Shown: positions 9,066 to 17,227 of the stretch, piece by piece | How positions within the stretch are numbered: the stretch's first letter is position 1 | Layout of the letters: every line of letters begins with the position of its first letter | Assembly: GCF_001886955.1 (NCBI RefSeq) | Contig: NZ_CP016804.1 | Location: forward strand, 62,001-126,000 | DNA length: 64,000 nucleotides | Direction: 5' to 3' | DNA from: Halodesulfurarchaeum formicicum | GTDB taxonomy: Archaea > Halobacteriota > Halobacteria > Halobacteriales > Halobacteriaceae | Made by a program: the position numbers and the translations under genes | Notes under the pieces: generated by a model | Told to the model about the DNA's origin: nothing | Database searches by the model: none | The model's input: the letters and a program-made list of their open reading frames with translations, nothing else

Positions 9066-9749
9066 ATGACCGGCCCACCCGGGTTCGTGTCCGAACGCCT
9101 CGCACTCTCCGATCTGGCCCTCGCGGCGTTCTGCCCGCGGAAACTCTACTACGCCAGGCAGGACGACCGCTCGCCGCCGCCCGAACACGCGGCGGCACTC
9201 GAATTGAGCCGCCAGTACGAAACACTCCTCGCCGATCCGGACTCGACGCCGGCGGCCGACCTCGCAGTCCCGAGGGGGACGTTTTACGAGCGGCTTCGAG
9301 CGCTCCGGTCGTCCCACCCTCGCTGGGCCGACCTGGTCGACCCCGATCGAACGGACGTGCTTCTCACGGGCAAAGACGTTCGCGGGCGCGTCGCGAAAGT
9401 GCTCGCCGACTCGCTCGCGCCGACGATCGTCTCCGCCGGCTCGCCCCCGCCGGAGGGGGTCTGGCAGCCACAGACGGTCAAAGCTGTCGGGGCGGCCAAG
9501 GCACTCGCCTGGACGGCATCGACCGAAGTCGAGACGGCCTACGTCGAGTACCCCCGGCACGGAATCGTTCGCTCGGTGCCGCTCACGACCCGTCGGAAGG
9601 CAACCTATCGGCGCACCCTTAGAGCCGTCCGGTCGATGGACGGCCCGCCACCCCGGATCGGCGACGACGCCAAGTGCGAGACCTGTCGCTTCGCTGGTGA
9701 GTGTGGGACACAGACCCGTTCGCTCGCCTCGCTCCTGCCCGGCGGCTAG
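9066..9749 (+). CDS. solo Cas4-like / RecB-fold protein with altered active site
   Basis: A 227-residue protein with the Cas4 cysteine layout: one Cys in AFCPRKLYYAR (C23) and three near the C-terminus in CETCRFAGEC (C204, C207, C213), which would hold a 4Fe-4S cluster. The Gly-Arg-Lys motif region (HGIVRSVPLTTRRKATYRR) also fits. The nuclease residues do not: where active Cas4 has GxxD, this has GRVAKV (107-112), and where it has E-x-K, this has EYP (161-163). No cas1, cas2 or CRISPR array is in the window. It may be a structural or DNA-binding derivative. It ends in a CTAG shared with the stop of the next, opposing gene. Confidence 0.75.
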   Translation: MTGPPGFVSERLALSDLALAAFCPRKLYYARQDDRSPPPEHAAALELSRQYETLLADPDSTPAADLAVPRGTFYERLRALRSSHPRWADLVDPDRTDVLLTGKDVRGRVAKVLADSLAPTIVSAGSPPPEGVWQPQTVKAVGAAKALAWTASTEVETAYVEYPRHGIVRSVPLTTRRKATYRRTLRAVRSMDGPPPRIGDDAKCETCRFAGECGTQTRSLASLLPGG

Positions 9750-10354
9750 TGGCTCGCGAGCCAGTCCCGGATGGCATCAGCCTCCGGGCCCTCCCTGAGC
9801 AACTCGTCGGTTGCCACGTCGACCACTGTGCTCCCGGCGCCACCGGTCCGGCCGGCTTCGAGGATCACGGCCACGGCCGCTTCGAGTTCGGGGTCGACGG
9901 CTTCGGGGCGGGTCGCGCTGGGTCGGCCGCTGACGTTGGCGCTGGTGGCGGTGATCGGTGCGAATTCCGCCAGCAACGCCTGGGCGACCGCGTGGTCAGG
10001 CACCCGGATGCCGACCGTCGCCCGACCGCCCGTGAGCACGTCCGGGACGATCGGCTTCCGTTCGAGGACCACCGTCACCGGGCCGGGCAGGAACGCAGCC
10101 ATGAACTCGGCTTCCCGCTCGCTCGGGGTGACGTAGTCCCGGGCCGCCGCGGCGCTGGGAACCGCGAGCGAGACCGGTTCGTCTCGGTCCCGGTGCTTCG
10201 CGTCGAACACCCGATCGATCGCCGCTGGGTCGAGGGCGTCGGCCCCCAGCCCGTAGACCGTCTCGGTGGGGTAGACGACGAGTTCGCCCCGACCGAGCGC
10301 CGCGGCCGCTCGCGTTATGGCGTCGTCCTGCCGTCCGTCGAGCCGTTCGGCCAT
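9746..10354 (-). CDS. L-threonylcarbamoyladenylate synthase (Sua5/YrdC family)
   Basis: A 202-residue YrdC-domain protein that activates threonine and bicarbonate with ATP for the t6A37 modification of ANN-decoding tRNAs. The nucleotide-binding start YPTETVYGLGADAL, the KHRDRDEPVSLAV segment (Lys-Arg motif), TSANVSGRPSAT and the STVVDV end are all seen. It is a single-domain YrdC/TsaC type without the C-terminal Sua5 domain. ATG 10354 is chosen; ATG 10363 would add three residues, and a T-rich box near 10381-10389 does not decide between them. Its stop overlaps the Cas4-like gene's stop in a shared CTAG. Confidence 0.92.
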   Translation of the reverse strand: MAERLDGRQDDAITRAAAALGRGELVVYPTETVYGLGADALDPAAIDRVFDAKHRDRDEPVSLAVPSAAAARDYVTPSEREAEFMAAFLPGPVTVVLERKPIVPDVLTGGRATVGIRVPDHAVAQALLAEFAPITATSANVSGRPSATRPEAVDPELEAAVAVILEAGRTGGAGSTVVDVATDELLREGPEADAIRDWLASH

Positions 10355-10431
10355 GGTTCCCATCTCGGTGGCGGGGGCAAAGAAATCCCGGATCGGCAAA
10401 CGACTACGGGGCTGGGCACCGAGGCAACGAT

Positions 10432-10872
10432 ATGCGAGTCAGTGTCATCGGTGGCAGTTCCGTGGACGCAGAAACCGACGAGCTGGCCGAAGAACTCGGC
10501 GAGCGACTCGGCGAGCGCGGCCACGACGTTGTCTGTGGCGGGCTCACGGGCGTGATGGAGGCGGTCGCTGCGGGGATGGCCGAAACGGGCGGCCGGACCA
10601 TCGGCATCCTTCCCGGGGACGACCGTGCGGCGGCCAACCCCCACATCGACGTGCCGATCGCGACCGGACTGGGAAACGCCAGGAACGTGCTGGTCGTCCG
10701 GAACGGCGACGCGGTGATCGCCATTGATGGGGGCTACGGCACGCTCTCGGAACTCGCTCACGCGCTGGATCTGGACCGGCCGGTGGCGGGGATCGAAACC
10801 CACGACGTGGCCGGCGTCGAAGCCGTCGATTCGCCGTCCGCGGCGATCGAATACGTCGAATCGGTCGTCTAG
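10432..10872 (+). CDS. SLOG-fold (TIGR00725/LOG-like) nucleotide-binding protein
   Basis: A 146-residue single-domain Rossmann-like protein of the lysine-decarboxylase-like/SLOG superfamily. Visible are the N-terminal VSVIGGSSV, VVCGGLTGVMEA and the key GGYGTLSELAHAL motif, which binds nucleotide phosphate in LOG proteins. The plant-type phosphoribohydrolase motif PGGxGTxxE is present as DGGYGTLSE, with Asp in place of Pro, which is the form typical of the TIGR00725 group. Substrate is unknown. It converges with the redoxin gene and shares a CTAG stop with it. Confidence 0.8.
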   Translation: MRVSVIGGSSVDAETDELAEELGERLGERGHDVVCGGLTGVMEAVAAGMAETGGRTIGILPGDDRAAANPHIDVPIATGLGNARNVLVVRNGDAVIAIDGGYGTLSELAHALDLDRPVAGIETHDVAGVEAVDSPSAAIEYVESVV

Positions 10873-11381
10873 AGTGCTTCGAGTGCGTCTTCGAGCGCGT
10901 CGTAATCCGGGAACTGCGGCCAGGCCTCCGCGACCCAGTCGAAGGCGACGGTCCGGTCGGGTTCGATGAGATAGAGCGCGAGGCGAGGCTCCTCGATCCC
11001 TTCCATGCCGTCCAGGTCGTGTGCGAGGCCGTACTCCGCGGCCACCTCGTTTTTCGGGTCCGAGTAGAGGCCGCGGATGGCCTCGATCCCACGGTCCTCG
11101 ATCGTGCGGGCGTGGTCGTAGGGCGTGGAAATCGTGATGCCGACTACCTGGGCCGGCCCCGAGAGGATCGACCGCTCTTTGAGCGCGTTGTAGACGTAGG
11201 TCGTCGGGAACGCCCGGTCCATCGGGTGGAAGATGAGCAGGACCGGCCCGTCCTCGAGGACGTCCGAAAGGGCCGTGTCCTCCCAGAACTCATCGTTGAC
11301 GAGTGGTCGGGTGAAATCGGGCGCTTTCTCGCCCGTCTCGACGTGGTCCGTGGCTTCGAGTTCGGTGACTTTCCGGCGCAT
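10869..11381 (-). CDS. peroxiredoxin-fold protein lacking all cysteines
   Basis: A 170-residue AhpC/TSA-like thioredoxin-fold protein (GEKAPDFTRPL near residue 17, GPVLLIFHPMD near 45, VVGITISTPYDH near 84, then a late strand LYLIEPDRTVAF). The peroxiredoxin motif PxxxTxxC reads PMDRAFPT here, so Thr stands where the peroxidatic Cys should be, and the whole protein contains no Cys. It therefore cannot be a classical peroxidase. It is translated right after a glutaredoxin, with the start and stop overlapping by one base (TGATG), so the two likely work together or are at least co-expressed. I recall similar haloarchaeal redoxins that keep the F-x-P-M-D segment. Confidence 0.75.
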   Translation of the reverse strand: MRRKVTELEATDHVETGEKAPDFTRPLVNDEFWEDTALSDVLEDGPVLLIFHPMDRAFPTTYVYNALKERSILSGPAQVVGITISTPYDHARTIEDRGIEAIRGLYSDPKNEVAAEYGLAHDLDGMEGIEEPRLALYLIEPDRTVAFDWVAEAWPQFPDYDALEDALEAL

Positions 11382-11674
11382 CAGTCCCCACCCCGATTCC
11401 GGTAGGTCTTGTAGAGGTATTTGACGATTCGGGGACTCTCGCCCATCGTCACGCCGGTGTTGTGGTCCACGATCACCGGCACTTCGCGGTTGCCGGAGAG
11501 GCGCTGGACGACGTTTCGCTCGGAGTGTTTTGCCTCGACGAAGCGGGAGTGATAGGACACGTCCAGGTCTTCGAGGGTCCGGACGACTCGTTCACAAAAG
11601 GGGCAGCCCTGGAGCCGATACAGCGTGAGGTCCGCATCCACGCTCGCGGGCTCATCGAGCGTCTGCTCTGCCAT
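11381..11674 (-). CDS. glutaredoxin
   Basis: A 97-residue cytosolic glutaredoxin with the redox motif CPFC at residues 24-27, the cis-Pro segment EVPVIVD near 65 and the glutathione/thiol-binding end MGESPRIVKYLYKTY. Haloarchaea use gamma-glutamylcysteine rather than glutathione, so the physiological thiol is probably that one (family knowledge, not visible here). It is the first gene of a two-gene unit with the Cys-less redoxin. A much longer upstream frame (to 12709) is a shadow of the opposite-strand transporter, and ATG 11674 gives the normal glutaredoxin length. Confidence 0.9.
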   Translation of the reverse strand: MAEQTLDEPASVDADLTLYRLQGCPFCERVVRTLEDLDVSYHSRFVEAKHSERNVVQRLSGNREVPVIVDHNTGVTMGESPRIVKYLYKTYRNRGGD

Positions 11675-11770
11675 ATCCGTGCTGAGGGATCGGCGGGGAA
11701 AACCTTGCCGAGTCCGGCCAATCGATCCGGGGGTGAAGAAATGCTTTAGGGGCCGCGCCCGGAATCTCGG

Positions 11771-13126
11771 GTGTTGATGGGTATACTTCCCGCTGCAATC
11801 GATGGGATCGGCGCCGGCTCGCCGGGGCTCTGGGTCTGGCTCGGCTTCGCCTCGATCCTCCTGCTCGTGGCACTCTCCGGCTTTTTCTCCTCCTCGGAGA
11901 TCGCGATGTTCTCGCTGGCTCGCCACCGCATCGAGGCGCTTTACGAGGAGGGTGTCCCGAACGCGGCGACGGTGATGGACCTCAAGGAGGACCCCCACCG
12001 GCTCCTGGTGACCATCCTCGTCGGGAACAACCTGGTGAACATCGCGATGTCCTCCATCGCGACGGCCCTGTTCGGGGTCTTTCTCACCCAGGGCCAGGCC
12101 GTCTTCGCCGCGACCTTCGGGATCACGGCACTGGTGTTGCTGTTCGGCGAGATCGCGCCGAAGTCCTACGCCGTCGAACACACCGAAGAGTGGTCCTTGC
12201 GAGTCTCCCGGCCGCTCGCGCTCACCGAACGCCTGCTCTATCCGCTGGTGGTGCTCTTCGATTACCTCTCCCGGGTCGTCATCAAGGTCACGGGCGGGCA
12301 CGCGGCCATCGAGTCCTCCTACGTGACCCGCGACGAGATCCAGAACCTCATCAAGACCGGCGAGCGCGAGGGAGTGATCGAGACCGACGAGCGCGAGATG
12401 CTCCAGCGTATCTTCCGCTTCGACCAGACCATCGCCAAGGAGGTCATGACCCCGCGACTGGACGTGACTGCGGTCGATGCCGACGACCCGATCGAGACGG
12501 CGATTCAGACCTGCACCCAGAGCGGCCACGAGCGGGTCCCGGTCTACGAGTCGGACCTGGACACCGTGCTGGGGATCGTCCAGCTGCGGGATCTGGTTCG
12601 TGAGTACCTTTACAGCGAGAACGGCGAGGCGACACTGCGCGATCTCATCCAGCCGACCCTGCATGTCCCCGAGTCCAAGAACGTCGACGAACTCCTCCAG
12701 GAGATGCAAGAAGAGCGAGTGGGCATGGTCATCGTCATCGACGAGTTCGGGACGACAGAGGGCCTGATCACCACCGAGGACATCATCGAGGAGATCACCG
12801 GCGAGATCCTCGAAGGCGAGGAGGAGCGCCCGATCGACCGCGTGGACGAGCAGACCGTGCTCGTCAGAGGCGAGGTCAACATCGAGGAAGTCAACGAGGC
12901 CCTGGCCATCGACCTCCCGGAAGGCGAGGAGTTCGAGACCATCGCCGGCTTCATCTTCAACCGGGCGGGCCGGCTGGTCGAGGAGGGCGAGGTCTTCACC
13001 TACGAGAACATCGAGTTACGGGCCGAGCAGGTCGAGGACACCCGGATCATGAAAGCCCGGGTGACCAGACACGAGGGCGACGACGCGCTTCCCGACGCGG
13101 AGCGCCCGAACGTCGAGGAACTCTGA
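11771..13126 (+). CDS. CNNM/CorC (HlyC)-family transporter with CBS domains
   Basis: A 451-residue membrane protein: a DUF21/CNNM domain with about four helices (residues 15-190, starting with LSGFFSSSEIAMFSL, a family hallmark), a tandem CBS pair (about 205-330, including VMTPRLDVTAVDADDP and a second FGTTEGLITTEDIIEEI), and a C-terminal CorC_HlyC domain (about 345-430). Relatives move or sense Mg2+ or other divalent cations; the hemolysin name is historical. The start is either GTG 11771 or ATG 11777. An ATGCTTTAG box at 11741-11749 is centred about 26 bases before the GTG. It abuts the opposing PiT gene with no gap (TGATCA). Confidence 0.92.
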   Translation: MLMGILPAAIDGIGAGSPGLWVWLGFASILLLVALSGFFSSSEIAMFSLARHRIEALYEEGVPNAATVMDLKEDPHRLLVTILVGNNLVNIAMSSIATALFGVFLTQGQAVFAATFGITALVLLFGEIAPKSYAVEHTEEWSLRVSRPLALTERLLYPLVVLFDYLSRVVIKVTGGHAAIESSYVTRDEIQNLIKTGEREGVIETDEREMLQRIFRFDQTIAKEVMTPRLDVTAVDADDPIETAIQTCTQSGHERVPVYESDLDTVLGIVQLRDLVREYLYSENGEATLRDLIQPTLHVPESKNVDELLQEMQEERVGMVIVIDEFGTTEGLITTEDIIEEITGEILEGEEERPIDRVDEQTVLVRGEVNIEEVNEALAIDLPEGEEFETIAGFIFNRAGRLVEEGEVFTYENIELRAEQVEDTRIMKARVTRHEGDDALPDAERPNVEEL

Positions 13127-14296
13127 TCAGAACAGCAGGGAGACGAGCCTGAACCCGCCATAACCCACGACGATCGCCAGCACGAGCGAGCCGACCCAGG
13201 CGAGGACCGTATACCCCATTTTCGCCGCACTCACCCCCTCCCGGCCCTCCACGGCCAGGCCGCTGCCCATAATCGCGCTGACGACGATCTCGTTGAACGA
13301 GACTGGCACGCCCAGCAGGACCGCCGTCTGGGCCAGCACGAAGGAGGGGATCAGCGCCGCGATGGAGCGTCGCGGGCCCAGCGAGGAGTAGTCCTGGGCG
13401 ATGGCCTTGATCATCCGCGGCGCACCGGTCCAGGAGCCCACGAGCAACCCGAGCCCGCCACCCACCAGCACCATCGAGAGCGGGATTGAATCGCCCAGCA
13501 GTGGGATGAGCGGGCCGACGGCCAGCCCGACCTGGCTCCCCCCGGCCGAGAACGCGACCAGCCCGCCCATGGCGACCAGGAAGTGTCGCATGCCGGCGAT
13601 CGGGTGTTTTCCCACGTCCCACCGAAGGACCAGGGCCACGAGGAGCCCCAGGCCGACGGTCGCCAGGCCGACGCCGGCCGAGCCGAACTCACCGAGTCCG
13701 GCGATGCTCTCGGCGATCGACTGGCCCCCGTCGCCCCCGAGGATGTCAAAACGAATGTTCGCGACGACGACCCCCACGAGCGCGCCGAGGGCCGGCACCG
13801 TCAGCTGATCACGATCGACCGACCGGAGAAGTCTCGCGGTCGCGAACGCGACCCCACCACCGACGAAGGGGACGGCGGCCCAGAGTCCGACGATCTCGTA
13901 GTAGGCCGCCCAGGCGGGCGCACCGCCCAGCGCGAGGCCGACCCCGACCACGGCTCCCGTGACGGTAAACGCCGTCGCGATCGGATAGCCCAGGAACACG
14001 CCCGCCGCCACCAGCGTGGCGGCGATGGCGAGCACGGTCACCACGGCAGCCGGTGTCAGTGTGACGCCCTGAATCAATCCCGTTCCGACCGTCTCGGAGA
14101 CGTTTGCGCCCTGGAGGGCTGCGCCGGCAAAGCCCAGAATCCCGACGAGGAACCCGGCCCGCATCACCGAGATGGCGTTTGCTCCGACTGCCGGGGCGAA
14201 GGGCGTGGAGCCGCTCGATCCGGCCCCGATAGCCCACGCCATGAAGAGACTCGCCAGCGAGGCGACCGCGAGGGTCAGGAGGGCGCCGCCACTCAT
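13127..14296 (-). CDS. PiT-family inorganic phosphate transporter
   Basis: A 389-residue integral membrane protein with about ten hydrophobic segments and two PHO4 halves. The N-terminal half has MAWAIGAGSSGSTPFAPAVGANAIS and LQGANVSETVG, and the C-terminal half has GVPVSFNEIVVSAIMGSGLA, matching the inverted-repeat layout of PiT transporters. These import phosphate, usually as a metal-phosphate or with H+ or Na+. No PhoU-like regulator is next to it, unlike in many archaea. Its stop abuts the stop of the CNNM gene. Confidence 0.9.
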   Translation of the reverse strand: MSGGALLTLAVASLASLFMAWAIGAGSSGSTPFAPAVGANAISVMRAGFLVGILGFAGAALQGANVSETVGTGLIQGVTLTPAAVVTVLAIAATLVAAGVFLGYPIATAFTVTGAVVGVGLALGGAPAWAAYYEIVGLWAAVPFVGGGVAFATARLLRSVDRDQLTVPALGALVGVVVANIRFDILGGDGGQSIAESIAGLGEFGSAGVGLATVGLGLLVALVLRWDVGKHPIAGMRHFLVAMGGLVAFSAGGSQVGLAVGPLIPLLGDSIPLSMVLVGGGLGLLVGSWTGAPRMIKAIAQDYSSLGPRRSIAALIPSFVLAQTAVLLGVPVSFNEIVVSAIMGSGLAVEGREGVSAAKMGYTVLAWVGSLVLAIVVGYGGFRLVSLLF

Positions 14297-14341
14297 TACG
14301 TTCGGATGGACGGGGCCGCGATAAGTGCTTGGCGGCTCGGC

Positions 14342-15040
14342 TCAGGTCGTATGCGAGTCCGGTGCCGTGTCGTCCGGGGTCTCTGTCCCCTCGGGAGTCT
14401 CGACGCCTTCGACTGCTTCGGCGATCTCTGTTGCTTTCTCGGTGTCCACGTGCCAGCGATCCAGGTCCTCGAAGGACTCCAGGTGCTCCCGGACCTCGTC
14501 TTTGAGCGTCTCGTCGTTCACGTTGACCTCGAAGACGAACTCCTCCTGGGAGCGCACCCGCTGGATGTTCGCGCTGATCAGGTCGTTGTCGAAGTAGTAG
14601 GGGGCGACCTGGGTCATCACGCGCTCGTAGACGGTGCTCTCGACCTTCCGGAGAGCCTTGCGACTGGCGGTGTCGGCCGCCCGGGCGACGTAATCGAGGG
14701 TGTCCTGCCACTTCTCGACCGCGCCGTCGGTGTCGTTCTCCTCGATCTTCTCGTAGGACTCGGTGAGGTGTTCGCCCGCGGACTGGAGGTCATCGTCGGC
14801 GGATTTGCCTTTGGCCTCTCCCTTCCCTTCGCCCACGCTCGCCTGGTCGGCGGTTTTCGCCGAGACGTCCTCCTCGATCTGCTCGTGGATCTTGGGCCGC
14901 CACTTGACCCAGTCCTCGAACGCGTCGGGGTATTTCTCGGTGGCCGAGGCCTCTCGGAGGGCGGTGGTGATTCGTTCGCCGTGTTCGACGATCTCACCCC
15001 AGGTTCCACGTTGTTTGAAACCCGAGATGCTCTCTTCCAT
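14342..15040 (-). CDS. conserved haloarchaeal coiled-coil protein, function unknown
   Basis: A 232-residue acidic protein starting MEESISGFKQRGTWGEIVEHG. It has a low-complexity charged linker (residues about 70-90), a long helical middle and an acidic Thr/Asp-rich tail. No catalytic motif, signal peptide or membrane segment is visible. I recall haloarchaeal proteins with the same start annotated only by a DUF number (possibly DUF5828). The longer frame to 15823 is a shadow of upp on the other strand. It lies between the PiT gene and upp with its promoter facing upp. Confidence 0.75.
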   Translation of the reverse strand: MEESISGFKQRGTWGEIVEHGERITTALREASATEKYPDAFEDWVKWRPKIHEQIEEDVSAKTADQASVGEGKGEAKGKSADDDLQSAGEHLTESYEKIEENDTDGAVEKWQDTLDYVARAADTASRKALRKVESTVYERVMTQVAPYYFDNDLISANIQRVRSQEEFVFEVNVNDETLKDEVREHLESFEDLDRWHVDTEKATEIAEAVEGVETPEGTETPDDTAPDSHTT

Positions 15041-15127
15041 TATGCCCCGTAACCCAGCGGCGAGTAAACACTTTTCCCCTTCCCCGGGATCGGTAGCGCT
15101 AACCCGCCGCCGCGATTTCACCCGTGC

Positions 15128-15805
15128 ATGCCGATTCGGGAACAGGAACACGGCGCGCTCATCGACCACGCACTCGCGACCCACACCCTCTCGCGGCTGC
15201 GGTCGGTCGAGACCGAACAGATCGGGTTCCGAAAGGGGCTGGTGAAACTGGGCCGTATCTGTGGCTACGAGATCATCGACGGCGCGATGGACACCGAGTA
15301 CGTCGAGATCGAGACACCACTGACCGACACGATGGGCCAGCAGGTCGGCGGCCTCGATGACGTGGTCATCATCAACGTCCTCCGGGCGGCGACGCCCTTC
15401 GTCGAGGGGCTGCTCAAGGCGTTCCCCTCCGCGCGTCAGGGAGTCATCAGCGCCGGCCGGAACGAGGGTGCCGGGATGACCGAGGACGGCACCTTCCCGA
15501 TCGACGTGGATTACGTGAAGCTTCCGGACATCTCCCCCGAGGATACGGTCATCGTCGCCGACCCGATGCTCGCGACGGGGTCGACGGCGACGACGGTACT
15601 TTCGCGGGTCGCCGAGGACGCCCCCGACGAGGCCGAGGTCATGCTGCTCGCCGCCGTGAGTGCGCCGGAGGGCGTCTGTCGCGTGGAGGACGAATTCCCC
15701 GATGTTTCCGTGCTCACCGTCGCGGTCGACGATCATCTCGACGAGGACGGCTACATCGTCCCCGGGCTGGGGGACGCCGGCGATCGAGCGTTCGGGACGG
15801 CCTGA
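15128..15805 (+). CDS. upp: uracil phosphoribosyltransferase Upp
   Basis: A 225-residue salvage enzyme that makes UMP from uracil and PRPP. It shows the [15 protein letters not shown] region near residue 36, the [15 protein letters not shown] flexible arm, the PRPP-binding loop [14 protein letters not shown] near residue 152, and the C-terminal uracil-binding [16 protein letters not shown]. The PRPP would come from prs, also encoded in this window. It starts 87 bases from the divergent coiled-coil gene. Confidence 0.97.
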   Translation: MPIREQEHGALIDHALATHTLSRLRSVETEQIGFRKGLVKLGRICGYEIIDGAMDTEYVEIETPLTDTMGQQVGGLDDVVIINVLRAATPFVEGLLKAFPSARQGVISAGRNEGAGMTEDGTFPIDVDYVKLPDISPEDTVIVADPMLATGSTATTVLSRVAEDAPDEAEVMLLAAVSAPEGVCRVEDEFPDVSVLTVAVDDHLDEDGYIVPGLGDAGDRAFGTA

Positions 15806-15824
15806 CCGGACGACACGAAACAAG

Positions 15825-15831
15825 CTATATG
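15825..15831 (+). promoter_or_regulatory. TATA box of the small zinc-ribbon gene
   Basis: CTATATG, centred about 28 bases upstream of ATG 15856. It supports a leaderless start there rather than at the in-frame ATG 15829, which overlaps the box itself. Confidence 0.6.
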
Positions 15832-15855
15832 TCTCTCGCGGTCGGGACTTCGAGC

Positions 15856-16068
15856 ATGACAGACGCCGATCGCTGTGACGCGTGTGGGGAGCCGGTCACC
15901 GATGCGCTGGCCCGAACTGTTCGGCTGACGGTCGACCGCTCCCAGATCGACTCCCAGCGACTGTGTCCGGAGTGTTTCGCGGCGTGGATCGACCGCTACG
16001 AGACGGAGATGCAACACGAGGCCGCCTCGACGGTCGTCTCCGAGGACGACGAACTCATCGTCGACTAG
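15856..16068 (+). CDS. small zinc-ribbon protein, unknown function
   Basis: A 70-residue protein with two CxxC knuckles (CDACGE near residue 6 and CPECFAAW near residue 38), which would bind one zinc ion, and an acidic tail. Haloarchaea carry many such proteins below 100 residues, and some affect motility, biofilm or stress responses (family knowledge). Nothing here tells what this one does. The start is fixed by the TATA box at 15825-15831. Its stop shares CTAG with the stop of the opposing IMPACT gene. Confidence 0.75.
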   Translation: MTDADRCDACGEPVTDALARTVRLTVDRSQIDSQRLCPECFAAWIDRYETEMQHEAASTVVSEDDELIVD

Positions 16069-16676
16069 TCCGTGATGTCGGCCCGGCCGCTCGTGGCGCT
16101 TTGGAGTCGGTCTTTGAGCCCCGCGACCTCATCAACTGGCACGGTCACCCTGAACGAGACCGTCTCCTCGTAGTCGGCGTCGAACTCCACGTCGGCGGAC
16201 TCAAGAATCCCTCGCACCGTGCCCGAATCGTCGTAGACGACCTCCACGTCGAAGGTCGCTTCGGGCCGCCGCTCGGTGATGCCTGCATCCTCCACGGCCT
16301 CTTTCACGCCACGTCCGTAGGCTCTCGCCAGGCCGCCGATTCCCAGGTTGGTCCCACCGTAGTAGCGGGCCACGACGGCCACCACGTTCTCCAACTCCTG
16401 CTGGACGAGGACGTTTAGCGCCGGTTTACCGGCCGAGCCGGTCGGCTCGTGACTGTCACTCTGGTACTCACGGAGGATGTAGCCCGAGCCCGAATCGACC
16501 CGCACCCGGTAGGCCGGGATGATCGTCGCGCCGGAGAACTCGGCCCGCACCTCCTCGATGTACGCTTCGGCGGCGTCTTTGGATCGAACGGGAGCGACGT
16601 GGCCGGTGAACTCCGAGCCCCGGACCTCGAAGTACGCGCGGCCGACTTCGGCCACGGTGCGATAGGTGTCGGCCAT
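16065..16676 (-). CDS. IMPACT/YigZ-family protein
   Basis: A 203-residue two-domain protein: UPF0029/Impact N-terminal domain (SEFTGHVAPVRSKDAAEAYIEEV near residue 20, then the signature DSHEPTGSAGKPALNVL and VVARYYGGTNLGIGGLARAYG) and a C-terminal DUF1949-like ferredoxin-fold domain. Bacterial YigZ and eukaryotic IMPACT are linked to translation and stress signalling, but no biochemical role is settled. It lies 41 bases upstream of the ACT-domain regulator on the same strand. Confidence 0.9.
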   Translation of the reverse strand: MADTYRTVAEVGRAYFEVRGSEFTGHVAPVRSKDAAEAYIEEVRAEFSGATIIPAYRVRVDSGSGYILREYQSDSHEPTGSAGKPALNVLVQQELENVVAVVARYYGGTNLGIGGLARAYGRGVKEAVEDAGITERRPEATFDVEVVYDDSGTVRGILESADVEFDADYEETVSFRVTVPVDEVAGLKDRLQSATSGRADITD

Positions 16677-16717
16677 CGTCCTGAATCGTCGGTCGACCGC
16701 CTTCGGGGTTGCGGTTC

Positions 16718-17221
16718 TCAGGCGATCTCGACCGACCGAACGAACTCCAGGTCGGTGAGCGCCGTCAGCACGTCGCCGGGGACCTGCTCCTCGGTGATGA
16801 TGTGGAGACGCGGTTCGTCGGTGAAATCCGGATCCTCGCTGACGGCCTGCCGGATGGTGATGTCGTGCTCGGCGAGCAGGTTGGTCACTGCCCCGATAAT
16901 GCCGGACTCCCCGGCGGAGCGGACCGAGATCGTCAGGACGGTCAGGTCCAAAAGCGGGGCGAGATCCATCAGGCTCGGGATCTGGGAGATGTTACGGAAG
17001 ATGCGTTCGAGTTCCGGATCCTCGAGGATCGCGTCAGTCGTGGAGTCGACGACCCGACGATCGACGCCGGCCTCCTCGGCGACCTGGGTGTTGGGGATCT
17101 CGATGGAGCCCGAGACGACCCGGCCCGCCTCGTTGACGGAGAACCCGCGTTCGAGCAGGAGTTTGACCACGGCCTGCTGCCCGGGACTCCCCTCGAACTT
17201 CTCCATGATGGCCTTGAACAT
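16718..17221 (-). CDS. ACT-domain regulator of amino-acid metabolism, linked to hisB
   Basis: A 167-residue protein with an N-terminal helix-turn-helix-like part (residues 1-60: QQAVVKLLLERGFSVNE ... PNTQVAEEAGVDRRVVDST) and a C-terminal ACT domain (from LTVLTISVRSAGESGIIGAVTNLL to the end). ACT domains bind amino acids, so it could sense histidine or another product. It begins 6 bases after hisB on the same strand, so it is almost certainly co-transcribed. The target is not visible; autoregulation of the his genes is inference. Confidence 0.85.
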   Translation of the reverse strand: MFKAIMEKFEGSPGQQAVVKLLLERGFSVNEAGRVVSGSIEIPNTQVAEEAGVDRRVVDSTTDAILEDPELERIFRNISQIPSLMDLAPLLDLTVLTISVRSAGESGIIGAVTNLLAEHDITIRQAVSEDPDFTDEPRLHIITEEQVPGDVLTALTDLEFVRSVEIA

Positions 17222-17227
17222 CGACGA

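Noticed and set aside
9066-9749. Active CRISPR adaptation gene cas4
   Set aside because: Catalytic residues are replaced and no CRISPR genes are nearby, so it is listed as Cas4-like only.
11381-12709. 442-codon minus-strand frame including glutaredoxin
   Set aside because: The first 345 codons are antisense to the CNNM transporter; only the last 97 form the glutaredoxin.
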